DNA of 61,144 nucleotides from SCN-69-37 sp044507065 (GCA_044507065.1 JBIQJY010000016.1:1-61144); one strand, 5' to 3'. Positions 25,930 through 35,571 are shown, numbered from the stretch's first letter. Made by a program: numbers and translations. Notes: generated by a model from the sequence alone, not told the origin.

Positions 25930-27516
25930 ATGCGTGCGCTCCTGAGTGTTTCCGACAAGACCGGCCTGGTGCCGTTTGCCACGGGGCTGGTCGCGGCCGG
26001 CTGGGAGCTGGTTTCGACCGGCGGAACGGCCCGCGCGCTCGAGGCGGCCGGCCTTCCCGTGATTGGCATTTCCGAGGTGACCGGATTCCCCGAGATGCTC
26101 GACGGCCGCGTCAAGACGCTGCACCCCCGGGTTCACGGCGGCATCCTGGCACGCCGGCACCAGCCCGGCGACCTCGAGGCGCTGGCCGCGCACGACATCC
26201 GTCCGATCGACCTCGTGGTGGTCAACCTGTATCCGTTCGCCCGCGCGGCGGCCACGCCCGGTATCGCCTTCGACGCGCTCATCGAGGAGATCGACATCGG
26301 CGGGCCCAGCCTGGTGCGGGCCGCGGCCAAGAACTTCAAGGACGTCCTCGTTGTCGTCGAACCGGGTGACTACGATCGGGTGCTCGACGCACTGACGACA
26401 CCGGGGGCGCTGACGCCGGCCCTGCGCTTCGACCTGGCGCGCCGTGCCTTCGCGCATACGGCGGCCTACGACCGGATGATTGCGACGACGCTCGAGGCCG
26501 TGCGCGTCGACGAGGTGCGCGGCGACTTCCTGCGCGACGAGGCGCTCGAGCCCGAGGCCCTCCCGGCGATCTGGACGCCGCGTCTCACCAAGGTGCGCGA
26601 TCTCCGCTACGGCGAGAACCCGCACCAGGCCGGCGCGTGGTACGCGGGGGAGGATTCGGGGTTCGGCGCGGCCACCGTCCACCAGGGCAAGGAACTCTCG
26701 TTCACGAACCTGCTCGACCTCGATGCGGCCGCACGCATTGCGCTCGAGTTCGACGAGCCGGCGGCGGTCGTCATCAAGCACACCAACCCGTGCGGCGTTG
26801 CCACGGCCGACACGCTGGCCATCGCCTGTGCGCGCGCACGCGAGGCCGATGCACTGTCGGCCTTCGGCGGCATCGTCGGCCTCAACCGGCCGATCGATGC
26901 GGACACGGCGCGTGAACTGGTCTCCACGTTCATCGAAGCCGTCGTGGCGCCGGGCCTGCTGCATCCCGAGGTGGTGCTGCCGATCCTCGCGACCAAGGCC
27001 AACCTGCGTGTGGTGACGACGACCTTTCCGCCGGCCGCGCGGGAGCGCGACGTCCGCTCGATCATGGGCGGGTGGCTCGTGCAGGATCGCGATCGGGTGG
27101 CCGAGGCGCGCGAACGCTGGCCGGGCCACGATGCCGTGCGCGTGGTGACGCGACGGGCTCCGTCGACCGAGGAGTGGCAGGCCCTGCGATTCGCCTGGCG
27201 CGTCTGCGCCCACGTCAAGTCGAACACGGTCATCTTCACCCGGCCCGACGTGACGGTGGCCGTGGGGGCCGGGCAGATGAGCCGCGTCGATGCCGTCAAC
27301 ACCGCCGTGATGAAGGCTGGTGCGAAGCTGCGCGGCACGGTGGCGGCCTCCGACGCGTTCTTCCCGTTTCGCGACGGGCTCGACAGCCTCGCCGCGGCCG
27401 GTGCGACCGCCGTGGTGCAACCGGGCGGGTCCGTGCGCGACGCGGAGGTGATTGCCGCCGCTGACGAACATGGCCTGGCGATGGTCTTTACCGGCCGCCG
27501 GCATTTCCGACACTGA
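25930..27516 (+). CDS. purH: Bifunctional AICAR formyltransferase / IMP cyclohydrolase PurH
   Basis: PurH performs the last two steps of IMP synthesis. The 528-residue protein has an N-terminal MGS-like cyclohydrolase domain (RALLSVSDKTGL, STGGTARALEAAG, GRVKTLHPRVHGG). The C-terminal transformylase domain carries KHTNPCGVA near residues 283-291 and ends FTGRRHFRH. The ATG at 25930 is preceded by GAAAGG with suitable spacing. An in-frame TTG 18 bases upstream is less likely. It is divergent from csp. Confidence 0.97.
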   Translation: MRALLSVSDKTGLVPFATGLVAAGWELVSTGGTARALEAAGLPVIGISEVTGFPEMLDGRVKTLHPRVHGGILARRHQPGDLEALAAHDIRPIDLVVVNLYPFARAAATPGIAFDALIEEIDIGGPSLVRAAAKNFKDVLVVVEPGDYDRVLDALTTPGALTPALRFDLARRAFAHTAAYDRMIATTLEAVRVDEVRGDFLRDEALEPEALPAIWTPRLTKVRDLRYGENPHQAGAWYAGEDSGFGAATVHQGKELSFTNLLDLDAAARIALEFDEPAAVVIKHTNPCGVATADTLAIACARAREADALSAFGGIVGLNRPIDADTARELVSTFIEAVVAPGLLHPEVVLPILATKANLRVVTTTFPPAARERDVRSIMGGWLVQDRDRVAEARERWPGHDAVRVVTRRAPSTEEWQALRFAWRVCAHVKSNTVIFTRPDVTVAVGAGQMSRVDAVNTAVMKAGAKLRGTVAASDAFFPFRDGLDSLAAAGATAVVQPGGSVRDAEVIAAADEHGLAMVFTGRRHFRH

Positions 27517-27568
27517 TGGTCGACGGTCCAGCACGAATGGCGGCACGACCGAACCCCGCACGACGCCC

Positions 27569-29260
27569 ATGAGCCTGATGTGGACCGATGACGACGTGCG
27601 GCCGGGGACGCCGCGCCGCACGAAGACGGTGTTCGTCCTCCTGCTCGCCGCGCTGCCCGTGTACTTCCTGCTGCTCGGCGCCAATTCGATCTGGGACGCG
27701 AACGAGGCGTTCTACGTCGATACCCCGAGACAGATGGTGCTGACGGGTGACTACGTCACGCCTGTCTTCAACGGCCAGGAGCGCCTCAACAAGCCGGTCC
27801 TCAGCTACTGGGTGGTTGCCGGCCTGTACCGCATGTTCGGCATCTCGGTCACCGTCGAGCGTGTCGGCATTGCGATGGGCGCCGTGGGGATCATCCTCGC
27901 GGCGTTCCTCGTCGGCCGTGCGCTGCGGTCGACCGTCGTCGGGCTGCTCGCGGCCGTCATCGTGGCGACCTCGCCGCGCATGGTGATGTTCTCGCGGCGC
28001 ATCTTCATCGACATCTACGTCACGCTGTTCATGGCGCTGGCGCTCGCCTGTTTCGTCCTGGCGCGGCGGTTTCCCGAGCACCGGCGCCTGTGCCTGACGG
28101 CGATGTATGGCGCCATCGGCCTGGGTGTGCTCACCAAGGGGCCCGTTGCCCTGTTCTTCCCCGTGGTGGCCTTCGCGATCTGGTTGATCGTCGAACGCCG
28201 GTGGTCCGAGGTGCGCCATCTGATGATCGTCCCCGGCGCGATCATCGTGACGGCGATTGTCGCGCCCTGGTACGTGGCGTTGTACCTCACGCACGGGTGG
28301 GGGCCGCTCGTGCAGTTCTTCGTCGGCGAGAACCTGGGCCGCTACACCGGCGAAATGGCCTCGGAAGGCCGCGGTGTGCTGTTCTACCTGCCGGTGCTCC
28401 TCGGCGACCTCTTCCCGTGGTCGCCGCTCGTCATCGTGCCGCTGCTGTCGGCCTGGCGGCCGGCCGTCGGCGAAGAAGACGTCGCGCACGCCTCGATCCG
28501 GCGGCTGCTGTGGATCTGGATCGTGGCCATCACCGTCGTGTTTTCCCTCTCCGAGAGCAAGCAGGACCTTTACATCTTCCCGGTCGTACCCGCCGTGGCC
28601 GCGCTCGTCGCCGATGCGCTGGTGTGGTCGCGCTTCGGTCGCGACGATTGGCGCATCGCGGGACTGGTGGCCCTGGTCGCGCTGCTGACAGCCGTACTCG
28701 GTGCGGCGTCGTGGTGGCTCTTCGGTCGCGGGTACTACCGGCTCGACGGCGTCTGGCTCGTGGGAATCGCCTGCATCGCCGGTGGCCTCGCCACACTGGC
28801 ACTGCTCGTCGCGGGCCGGCACCGCAATGCGGTGCTCACACTCGCGACGACGTTTGTCGCCTTCAACTACGTGTTCGTCTCGCTCGTGCTGCCGAGCACC
28901 GAGCGGCTGAAGCCGGCGATGCCAATGGCCGACGTCATCCGCGCGCGGGCGGCCGACACCGGCCACATCGGCGCCTACCACATGATGTTCCCGAGCATCG
29001 TCTACTACGTCGGACGCCCGATCGAGGAACTCGCGGACCCGGCGCAGGTGGAGGCCTTCTTCGCGCGCGAATCCGATCGCGGCTCGTGGGTGATCATGGG
29101 CGAGGACCGGTACGACCAGCTGCGCTCCACCATTCCCGGTCTCTGTGTCGTCGATCGCCGCCCGCTGTTCGAGGCCAAGTTGAGCGACCTCATCTCGCAG
29201 CGCCCGCCGGCCGACGTGCTGCTGGTCGGCAATCGGTGCAGCGACGAACCTAGCCGGTGA
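27569..29260 (+). CDS. ArnT/PMT-like (GT39-type) membrane glycosyltransferase
   Basis: This 563-residue integral membrane protein has about 11-12 hydrophobic helices. Its first periplasmic loop carries WDANEAFYVDTPRQMVLTG near residues 42-60, the expected place of the acidic catalytic residue in polyprenyl-phosphate-sugar-dependent glycosyltransferases. RRIFIDIYVTLFMALAL and ESKQDLYIFPVVPA are also typical. The ATG at 27569 was chosen because an earlier in-frame ATG lies inside purH. A soluble domain follows near the C-terminus. Lipid A or another glycan is the likely acceptor. Its 3' end overlaps the convergent gene by 11 bases. Confidence 0.85.
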   Translation: MSLMWTDDDVRPGTPRRTKTVFVLLLAALPVYFLLLGANSIWDANEAFYVDTPRQMVLTGDYVTPVFNGQERLNKPVLSYWVVAGLYRMFGISVTVERVGIAMGAVGIILAAFLVGRALRSTVVGLLAAVIVATSPRMVMFSRRIFIDIYVTLFMALALACFVLARRFPEHRRLCLTAMYGAIGLGVLTKGPVALFFPVVAFAIWLIVERRWSEVRHLMIVPGAIIVTAIVAPWYVALYLTHGWGPLVQFFVGENLGRYTGEMASEGRGVLFYLPVLLGDLFPWSPLVIVPLLSAWRPAVGEEDVAHASIRRLLWIWIVAITVVFSLSESKQDLYIFPVVPAVAALVADALVWSRFGRDDWRIAGLVALVALLTAVLGAASWWLFGRGYYRLDGVWLVGIACIAGGLATLALLVAGRHRNAVLTLATTFVAFNYVFVSLVLPSTERLKPAMPMADVIRARAADTGHIGAYHMMFPSIVYYVGRPIEELADPAQVEAFFARESDRGSWVIMGEDRYDQLRSTIPGLCVVDRRPLFEAKLSDLISQRPPADVLLVGNRCSDEPSR

Positions 29261-30455
29261 TGCGCGGCAGAAACGGTCCGAGGACGAGCCGGATCAGCAT
29301 GAGTGCCGCCCAGCACACGACCGGCAGCGCCGGGACGCGCGCGTCCACGCGATCGACCCACGCGCGCAGGCGCGGCCAGTGGTACAGCGCGACCACGATG
29401 CCGGCGGCAGCGATGGCGTAGTTGGGCGAGAAGATGTAGCGCTCGGCAAACCGGCTCGACGGCGTGAACATGGCAATTGTCGTGGCGGCGAAGCCGAGTG
29501 CGAAGACGAGGCCGCGGCGCGCGCCGTCGGGCATCGCGTGCCAGCGTTCGCGCCATGTGCGCCGCGAGGCCCAGGCCGCCGCCACCAGCGCGAAGCTCCA
29601 GGGGGCCGGATGCCAGGCGACGCGAAGGGCGTAGAAGCCGAGGTGGTGCAGGACGGTGGGCGTCGAGGCTGCGTCGACCGTGCCGCCGAGGGTGAGCGGC
29701 GCCATCTGCCTCGCCCACAACCCCGCCCAGAAGCTCTCGCCGGTCACGCGCACGTAGGCCATCTCGTAGACGACGCACATCGCGGCGATGGCCGCCGCGC
29801 CCGCCGCGAGGGCAACCAGCGCGCGGCTGATGGGGCCGCGTTCGCGCAGCGGATTGGTCAGCAGCCACCATCCGATGGCGACAAGCGGTACCGCCACGAA
29901 TACCGTCTTGGTGAGGACGGCCGCGCACAGCGCCACGGGCGTCACCCAGATCCATCGCCACGACCGCCGGGCGGCGTCGATGCCGATCACGGCCACCAGC
30001 AGGAACACGAGCATCGGGTACTCGTGGTTCGCGCGGATGCGGAAGATGAACGCGAGCGGGATCAGCTGGAGCAGGACGAGCAGCGCACGACCGTCGGCGC
30101 GGGACGTGAGGCGCGCGGCGAGTGCGGCAATCAGCAGCAGCGCGGCCAGCCCCGCCGCGATGCCCACGATGTAGGCCGCCTGTTCGCCCGGGACGCCGGC
30201 CGCGCCGAGCAGCGTCGGGAGCACGAAGATGCCGATGGGGTGTTCGCGGAACAGGCCCTCGTGGTCCCAGTGGCCCGCCCACTCCGGCGCGATCCAGTGT
30301 GAGGCTGGTCGTTCTGCCAGCTGTGCCGACAGTGCCGCGTAGAGCGCCGAATCCGGATCGTCGCTGGCAAAGCGCGTGACGACGAGGACGGCCGAGACGA
30401 GAACGAGGGCCATCGCCCAGAGGACGATCTCGCGCCGCGACAGCATCGGCGTCAC
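29250..30455 (-). CDS. GT39-like membrane glycosyltransferase
   Basis: This protein of 401 residues has many hydrophobic helices. The first loop contains DDPDSALYAALSAQLAERP with candidate catalytic acids, then GLFREHPIGIFVLPTLLG. It is the last gene of the minus-strand LPS operon and starts with GTG at 30455, directly after the kinase stop. An ATG three codons later is possible. The product most likely adds a sugar from a lipid-linked donor on the outer face of the inner membrane. The acceptor is unknown. Confidence 0.78.
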   Translation of the reverse strand: MTPMLSRREIVLWAMALVLVSAVLVVTRFASDDPDSALYAALSAQLAERPASHWIAPEWAGHWDHEGLFREHPIGIFVLPTLLGAAGVPGEQAAYIVGIAAGLAALLLIAALAARLTSRADGRALLVLLQLIPLAFIFRIRANHEYPMLVFLLVAVIGIDAARRSWRWIWVTPVALCAAVLTKTVFVAVPLVAIGWWLLTNPLRERGPISRALVALAAGAAAIAAMCVVYEMAYVRVTGESFWAGLWARQMAPLTLGGTVDAASTPTVLHHLGFYALRVAWHPAPWSFALVAAAWASRRTWRERWHAMPDGARRGLVFALGFAATTIAMFTPSSRFAERYIFSPNYAIAAAGIVVALYHWPRLRAWVDRVDARVPALPVVCWAALMLIRLVLGPFLPRITG

Positions 30456-31442
30456 CTACGCCTCGCGGCCGGCGGCCGCCGCCAGTGTGTCGGCATCGAC
30501 GGCGGCCGGACCGAAGCGCCCGACGACGAGGCCCGCGGCCAGGTTGGCGAGTCGCGCGGCATCGACAAGCGTCGCGCCGGCCGCGAGCGCAACGGCCAGC
30601 ACCGCGACGACGGTATCGCCGGCGCCCGTCACGTCCGCCACCTCGCGCGCGGCGGCCGCCAGCCGCGTCTCGACGGCCGTGGAACCGGCCGCATCCAGTA
30701 CCCACATGCCGTGTTCGCCGCGCGTGATGATGACGTTCGCGCCTGTCCGTTCATGGATCGCGCGGGCAGCGCGCGCGGCATCGGCATCCGACCGGATGGT
30801 CGTGTGCGTCATCAGTTCGGCTTCGTGGTGATTGGGCGTGAGCAGCGTGACGCCGCGATATCGATCGGCGTCTGGCAGCTTGGGGTCGACGAGCACGGGC
30901 CGATCGTGCGCGGCCCCGGCCGCGACGGCCGCGGCGATGACCTCCCGGGAGACGACGCCCTTGCGGTAGTCGGACAGCACGATGGCGTCGTGCCTCGCGC
31001 CAGCCTCCGCGATGGCGGCAGCGAGGGCCGCAGTGATCGGCGCGGCCGGCTCGTCGTCACGTTCGTGGTCGATACGGGCCACCTGCTGGTTGCGCGACGT
31101 GACGACGCGCATCTTCCTGGTCGTCGGCCGGTCGGGATCGACGATGAGGCCGTCGGGAGCCAGACCGTGCGCATCGAGTTGACGCCGCAGGTCGTCGGCC
31201 GACGCGTCGCGCCCGATGAGGCCGATGAGCGTCGCCGCCGCGCCGAGCGCGTGCAGGTTGTGCGCGACGTTGGCGGCGCCGCCGAGGCGGAACTCGTCGC
31301 GCTCGAACCGCACGACGGGCACCGGGGCCTCGGGAGAAATACGGTCCACGCGGCCGATGACGAAGTGGTCGAGCATCACGTCGCCGGCAACCGCCACGCG
31401 ACGGTCCGCCAGGCGTGCAATCAGGCTGGTCAGCGTACTCAT
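30456..31442 (-). CDS. hldA: D-glycero-beta-D-manno-heptose-7-phosphate kinase
   Basis: This PfkB-family sugar kinase phosphorylates heptose 7-phosphate at C1 on the route to ADP-heptose. The 328-residue protein corresponds to the kinase half of HldE (RfaE1) without the adenylyltransferase. It has RISPEAPVPVVRFE, GGAANVAHNL (residues 54-63), the loop DPKLPDADRYRGVTLLTPN and the PfkB signature DVTGAGDTV with GAGD at 273-276. The start overlaps the upstream O-antigen ligase stop (ATGA). GmhA, the preceding enzyme, is encoded in the nuo operon. Confidence 0.93.
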   Translation of the reverse strand: MSTLTSLIARLADRRVAVAGDVMLDHFVIGRVDRISPEAPVPVVRFERDEFRLGGAANVAHNLHALGAAATLIGLIGRDASADDLRRQLDAHGLAPDGLIVDPDRPTTRKMRVVTSRNQQVARIDHERDDEPAAPITAALAAAIAEAGARHDAIVLSDYRKGVVSREVIAAAVAAGAAHDRPVLVDPKLPDADRYRGVTLLTPNHHEAELMTHTTIRSDADAARAARAIHERTGANVIITRGEHGMWVLDAAGSTAVETRLAAAAREVADVTGAGDTVVAVLAVALAAGATLVDAARLANLAAGLVVGRFGPAAVDADTLAAAAGREA

Positions 31443-32626
31443 GAACCGGAGGGCGCCGGCGTGGCGATCGCCGCCGCGTCGGACGTCGGCCGCACCGCGT
31501 AGGGCAGCGAGATCAGGCAGAGGAACATCATCAGGAACTCGGAATCGCCGAAGTTGTACTCGAACATCCCTGCCGAGACCATCGCGGCAATGGCGCCGAA
31601 GCCGGCGCCGGCCACCGCGCGCTCGCGTCCCTGCCCGTGGCGCATCGGGCGGATCGTGCCCCACGCGGCGGCGACGATGAAGGCGAGCCACAGGAGCAGC
31701 GCGGGGAGGCCGCGTTCGGCCGCGATCTGCGCGGGCACGTTGTGCAGGTGGGGATTGTAGGGATGAACGGCGTCCGGCCGGACGTACTGACTGTAGACGC
31801 GGCCGACCATGTCGGGCCCCACGCCGAACCATGGGTGGTCGCGCACGATGTCCCCGCCCATTGCGAGCATGTCGAGCCGGTCGCGGTTCGACGGATCCTG
31901 CAGGTCGACGATCGAGTGGGCCCGGGCCTTGTAGCTCTGCGGCGCGGCCACGACGAAGACGAGCGCGGCAACCGGGACCACCAGCAGCAGCTTGAGGTTG
32001 CGCGCCGCGAGCAGGCAGACGATCCCGACGAGGGCGCCGACATACGCGTTGCGCGTGAGCGTGGCGGCCAGTGCGACAACCAGCGCCGGCACGGCCACGC
32101 CCGGCCAGGCGCGCGCGCCGGGATCGAAGATGAGCCGGGCCGCCGCGGCGCACAGCACCAGCATGAGGACGCCCGAGTAGGTCATGTAGTGCGAGAGGAA
32201 GCCCGTCGGACGGTTCTCGAGATGGTCGTAGCCGAAGACCTGCGACTGCACGACGCCGACGAGTGCGGCCGCCGCGCCCACGGCAATGATCACGTTGAGG
32301 GCCGTCGTCGCGCGGTCGCCCCGCAGCAGCCGCAGCGTCATCGGCACGATGAGGAAGAGCACGAGTTGCTTGAGGTCGATGACGCTGTCGCGGACATCCA
32401 CCGACACGAGCGCGCTCAGCACCGTCCACACCGCGTAGGCGGCCAGCGGCCAGACGAAAACGGGCAGCGCGGGGCGCCTGGCGTCGCCAAGCGCGATGCG
32501 CAGCCACATCAGCGCGGCGATGCCGAAGAGCACCTGTGAGACGAGCAGCTTGAAGGCGACCAGCGCGATGGCCGCGACGAGCAGCAGCGCCGCGGTGCGC
32601 TCGAACGATGCCCCGGCCGGTTTCAC
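31439..32626 (-). CDS. O-antigen ligase-like membrane protein (Wzy_C/WaaL family)
   Basis: This protein of 395 residues has about 10-12 hydrophobic helices. A large periplasmic loop holds GVGPDMVGRVYSQYV and NPHLHNVPAQIAAERG, the His/Asn region typical of O-antigen ligases. It starts with GTG at 32626, overlapping the heptosyltransferase stop by four bases (GTGA). It would join undecaprenyl-linked O-antigen to lipid A-core. A Wzy-type polymerase is the alternative. Its place beside core heptose genes favours ligase. Confidence 0.82.
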   Translation of the reverse strand: MKPAGASFERTAALLLVAAIALVAFKLLVSQVLFGIAALMWLRIALGDARRPALPVFVWPLAAYAVWTVLSALVSVDVRDSVIDLKQLVLFLIVPMTLRLLRGDRATTALNVIIAVGAAAALVGVVQSQVFGYDHLENRPTGFLSHYMTYSGVLMLVLCAAAARLIFDPGARAWPGVAVPALVVALAATLTRNAYVGALVGIVCLLAARNLKLLLVVPVAALVFVVAAPQSYKARAHSIVDLQDPSNRDRLDMLAMGGDIVRDHPWFGVGPDMVGRVYSQYVRPDAVHPYNPHLHNVPAQIAAERGLPALLLWLAFIVAAAWGTIRPMRHGQGRERAVAGAGFGAIAAMVSAGMFEYNFGDSEFLMMFLCLISLPYAVRPTSDAAAIATPAPSGS

Positions 32627-33696
32627 CGTGTGGCCTCCAGCATCGCGGTGGCCGCGCTGATCACGGCCGAGGCCGGTACGTTCGAGAGGCACCGGAAGTC
32701 GCCGGGCCCGCAGACGCGCTGGTCGCAGGGCCGGCAGGGCAGCGCGCCGGCATCGACGGCGGCCGTGGGAATCGTTTCGGGACGCCACGGTTCCGATCGT
32801 TCCGGCAGCGTGGGGCCGTAGATGGCGACGATCGGCACGTCGGACGTCGCCGCCACGTGCAGCGGCCCGCTGTCACCGCCGATGAACAGCGCGGCGTGCT
32901 CGAGCGTGGCGCGCAGCGCCGCGAGCGACAGGGCATCGGCGTCGACGATGCGCGCGGCGGCCTCGCCGGCCTGCTGCCGGGCGATCGCGATGACACGCGC
33001 GGCCGCGTCGCGATCGGAGGGGCCGGCGGTGATGAGCACGGCGCGCTGGGGGTCACCCTGCGCCAGCCGGGCTGCCACCGAGGCGAACGACTCCTCGGGC
33101 CATCGGCGAAACGGGTTGCCGGCGCTCACGTGCAGCACGATCAGCCGGGTGGTCCGGTCAATGCCCCGGGCAGCCAGCGCGCGGAGGACGTCGGCGGCGA
33201 CCGTGCCATCGACCGGCATCTCCACGCGATCGAGCGCGCGGAGGGGCGGCGACGCCAGTTGCGGATCGACTGCGGCCAGCAGGTCCCACTGGTTCGCCAC
33301 GGCGTGTCGCGGCTGGTAGGTGCGCGGGCGATGCACGACGTGGGTGTACATCCAGGATCGTCCCGGGACATCGTAGCCCACCCGCATGCGCGCCCGGGTC
33401 GCCCACGTCAGCCAGGCGCTGCGTGGGCCGCCGTGCAGGTCGATCGCCAGGTCGACGCGTTCGGCGCGGAGCCGGCGCGCCAGGCGCAGGTCGTCGCGAA
33501 CCCGCCGCCAGCCGCGGCTGTAGGGAACCGTGATGACCGATGACAGGTGCGGGTTGGTTTCGACGACGGGCGCGGCCAGCTGCTCGACCAGATAGAGGAG
33601 GCGGGCGGTGGGGAAGCGTCGCCTCACGGCGCGGATGACTGGCGTCGTGAACACCACATCGCCAATCAGGCGAAGTCGGACGAGAAGGATCGTCAA
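32623..33696 (-). CDS. Glycosyltransferase family 9, heptosyltransferase-like
   Basis: GT9 enzymes transfer heptose from ADP-heptose to the LPS core. The 357-residue protein begins LTILLVRLRLIGDVVFTTPV, the classic N-terminal signature. DLAIDLHGGPRSAWL follows, and the donor-site segment is FIGGDSGPLHVAATSDVPIVAIYGPT. I chose TTG at 33696, four bases after the Trm112 stop. An in-frame start at 33747 would lie inside the upstream gene. A late Cys-rich stretch (CRPCDQRVCGPGDFRCL) is common in this family. Confidence 0.88.
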   Translation of the reverse strand: MTILLVRLRLIGDVVFTTPVIRAVRRRFPTARLLYLVEQLAAPVVETNPHLSSVITVPYSRGWRRVRDDLRLARRLRAERVDLAIDLHGGPRSAWLTWATRARMRVGYDVPGRSWMYTHVVHRPRTYQPRHAVANQWDLLAAVDPQLASPPLRALDRVEMPVDGTVAADVLRALAARGIDRTTRLIVLHVSAGNPFRRWPEESFASVAARLAQGDPQRAVLITAGPSDRDAAARVIAIARQQAGEAAARIVDADALSLAALRATLEHAALFIGGDSGPLHVAATSDVPIVAIYGPTLPERSEPWRPETIPTAAVDAGALPCRPCDQRVCGPGDFRCLSNVPASAVISAATAMLEATR

Positions 33697-33700
33697 CGCC

Positions 33701-33871
33701 TCAGTCTTCGATCGTGGCCTCGTCGACGAGCATGACGGGGATGTCATCCTTGATCGGATACACGCGACGACACTGCTCGCACTTGAGTCCGGCTCCGTCG
33801 TGAACGAGGCGGACGGGCGCTTTGCAGGCCGGGCAGACGAGGATTTCGAGGAGCGCAGCGTCGACGGGCAT
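33701..33871 (-). CDS. Trm112/YcaR-family small zinc-ribbon protein
   Basis: This 56-residue protein has VCPACK and CEQC as a zinc-ribbon pair and the family's closing VYPIKDDIPVMLVDEA. Bacterial members are the small partner-like proteins often found beside LPS genes. Eukaryotic and archaeal Trm112 activates methyltransferases, but the bacterial partner is uncertain. The ATG at 33871 has no Shine-Dalgarno and follows TATAGT by seven bases. It leads a five-gene LPS operon and is divergent from the TPR gene. Confidence 0.88.
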   Translation of the reverse strand: MPVDAALLEILVCPACKAPVRLVHDGAGLKCEQCRRVYPIKDDIPVMLVDEATIED

Positions 33872-33878
33872 GCGGGAA

Positions 33879-33884
33879 ACTATA
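33879..33884 (-). promoter_or_regulatory. Extended -10 (TGCTATAGT) before Trm112 gene
   Basis: TATAGT with an upstream TG makes an extended -10 on the minus strand, ending seven bases before the ATG. No -35 match is seen. It would give a leaderless mRNA for the LPS operon. Confidence 0.6.
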
Positions 33885-33939
33885 GCAGCCCGCAGCACCC
33901 GCGGATCGGGCTGTCTTGTGCCACAATCGAGGGCACGCC

Positions 33940-35571
33940 ATGCTCATCGGATCTGCCCTGCTCATCCTGGCACTGGGCCTGCAGGCACAGGCGCCCGCCG
34001 GTGCGGCCGGCGCCCTCGGCCAGGCCTACTTTCTCTTTCTCGAGGGACGCTCGCTCGAGGACGACGGGGACCTTGCGGCCGCCGCGCAGCGGTATCGCGA
34101 TGCCCTGGAACTCGCACCGGAAGCGGCCGGCGTGCGCGCCGAACTGGCCGCCATCTACGCCCAGCAGGGCGACCTGCGTGGTGCGCGGGCCGAAGCCGAG
34201 CGCGCAATCGAAGGCGAACCGGCGAACAGGTCCGCCCACCGACTGCTGGGCCTGCTCGACACCGCATCGCTCGACCGGACCGGCGGGCCGGATCCGGGCA
34301 ATCCCGTCGTCCTCTCGGCCATCGAACACCTGGAGCGCGCCTCGGAAGGCGGCGTGCGCGATCCGGGGATCGTCCTCGCGCTTGGCGAGCTGTACCAGCG
34401 GGCGGGCCGCCCGGAACGCGCCATCGTGCTCCTGCAGGCGCTGCTCATCGATCGACCCGGCCATCCGCAGGCGACGATGCTGCTGGTGCAGGCCTATCGC
34501 GCCGCAGGCCAGCCGGACATGGCCGAGCAGTTGATCGAGTCCATGCGCGCGCGCGCCGGGGATTCGCCGGCCGCCCGGCTCCGCAACATCGAAGAACTCG
34601 AGTCGCGCGGCGAATGGAGCCAGGCCGCAGCGGCCTGGGCGCAGCTGGTCGAGGCGCAGCCCGCGCAGGTGGCGTTCCGCCTGCGCCACGCGGCCGCGCT
34701 CGTCAACAGCGGTGACGTCGAAGCGGCGCGCAACTCGCTGCTGGCCACCGTCGAAGCGGAACCGCGCGACGTACGCGCCTGGTATCTGCTCGCGCAGGTC
34801 GAGGCGCGCGCCGGCCAGGGCGAAGCGGCCGAGGCGGCCGCACGCCGCATCAGCGAGATCGATCCGGCCGACGGCCGGGGTCCGATCGCGCTCGCGATGG
34901 TGCTCTCGTCGCGCGGGGATCACCGCGGGGTCATCGGCGTCCTGCAGCCGCGCGTCGCGACGCCGTCCGAGGCCGACCTGGGCTCGGGCATGTTTTCGCA
35001 GATGGCGACGATGCTGAGCGACGCGCAGGTGGAACTCGGGGAGGTGCGGCAGGGCATCCGCACGCTCGAAGACGCGCGCCGCCGCGCGCCCTCCGACCAC
35101 GACGTCCTCTTCAACCTGGCCGCGACCTACGAGCGCCACGACGACGAGAATCGTGCGGAGGAGATCTTCCGCCAGATCATCACGGCCGATCCGCGTCACG
35201 CCCCGGCGCTCAACTATCTGGGATACATGCTGGCCGATCGCGGGCGGAAGCTCCCCGAGGCCCTGACGCTCATCGAGCGCGCGATCGCGGTGGGCGGCGA
35301 AACCCCCGCCTACCTCGACAGCCTGGGCTGGGCCTACTACCGGCTCGAGCGCTACGACGAGGCCATCGGACCGCTCGAACGCGCCGCGAGCGCCGCGCCG
35401 GCCGCGTCGGTCATCCAGGACCATCTCGGCGACGCGTACGTGAAGCTCGGACGCCACGAGCAGGCCGCCGAGGCCTTCGAGCGCGCGCTGGTCGGCGACC
35501 GGGACGGGATCGACGAACGCGAGATCACAAGCAAGCGCGACCGCGCCCGCCGGGCGGCCCCCGCGCGGTGA
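33940..35571 (+). CDS. Tetratricopeptide-repeat protein
   Basis: This 543-residue protein starts with a short hydrophobic segment (LIGSALLILALGLQAQ) that may be a signal peptide. The rest is largely built of about a dozen TPR-like helical pairs (for example AYFLFLEGRSLEDDGDLAAA and LDSLGWAYYRLERYDEAIGP). It would be a periplasmic or membrane-associated scaffold. Its stop overlaps the start of a LolB-like lipoprotein gene, so the two are probably made together and may work in outer-membrane assembly. The partner is unknown. Confidence 0.85.
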   Translation: MLIGSALLILALGLQAQAPAGAAGALGQAYFLFLEGRSLEDDGDLAAAAQRYRDALELAPEAAGVRAELAAIYAQQGDLRGARAEAERAIEGEPANRSAHRLLGLLDTASLDRTGGPDPGNPVVLSAIEHLERASEGGVRDPGIVLALGELYQRAGRPERAIVLLQALLIDRPGHPQATMLLVQAYRAAGQPDMAEQLIESMRARAGDSPAARLRNIEELESRGEWSQAAAAWAQLVEAQPAQVAFRLRHAAALVNSGDVEAARNSLLATVEAEPRDVRAWYLLAQVEARAGQGEAAEAAARRISEIDPADGRGPIALAMVLSSRGDHRGVIGVLQPRVATPSEADLGSGMFSQMATMLSDAQVELGEVRQGIRTLEDARRRAPSDHDVLFNLAATYERHDDENRAEEIFRQIITADPRHAPALNYLGYMLADRGRKLPEALTLIERAIAVGGETPAYLDSLGWAYYRLERYDEAIGPLERAASAAPAASVIQDHLGDAYVKLGRHEQAAEAFERALVGDRDGIDEREITSKRDRARRAAPAR

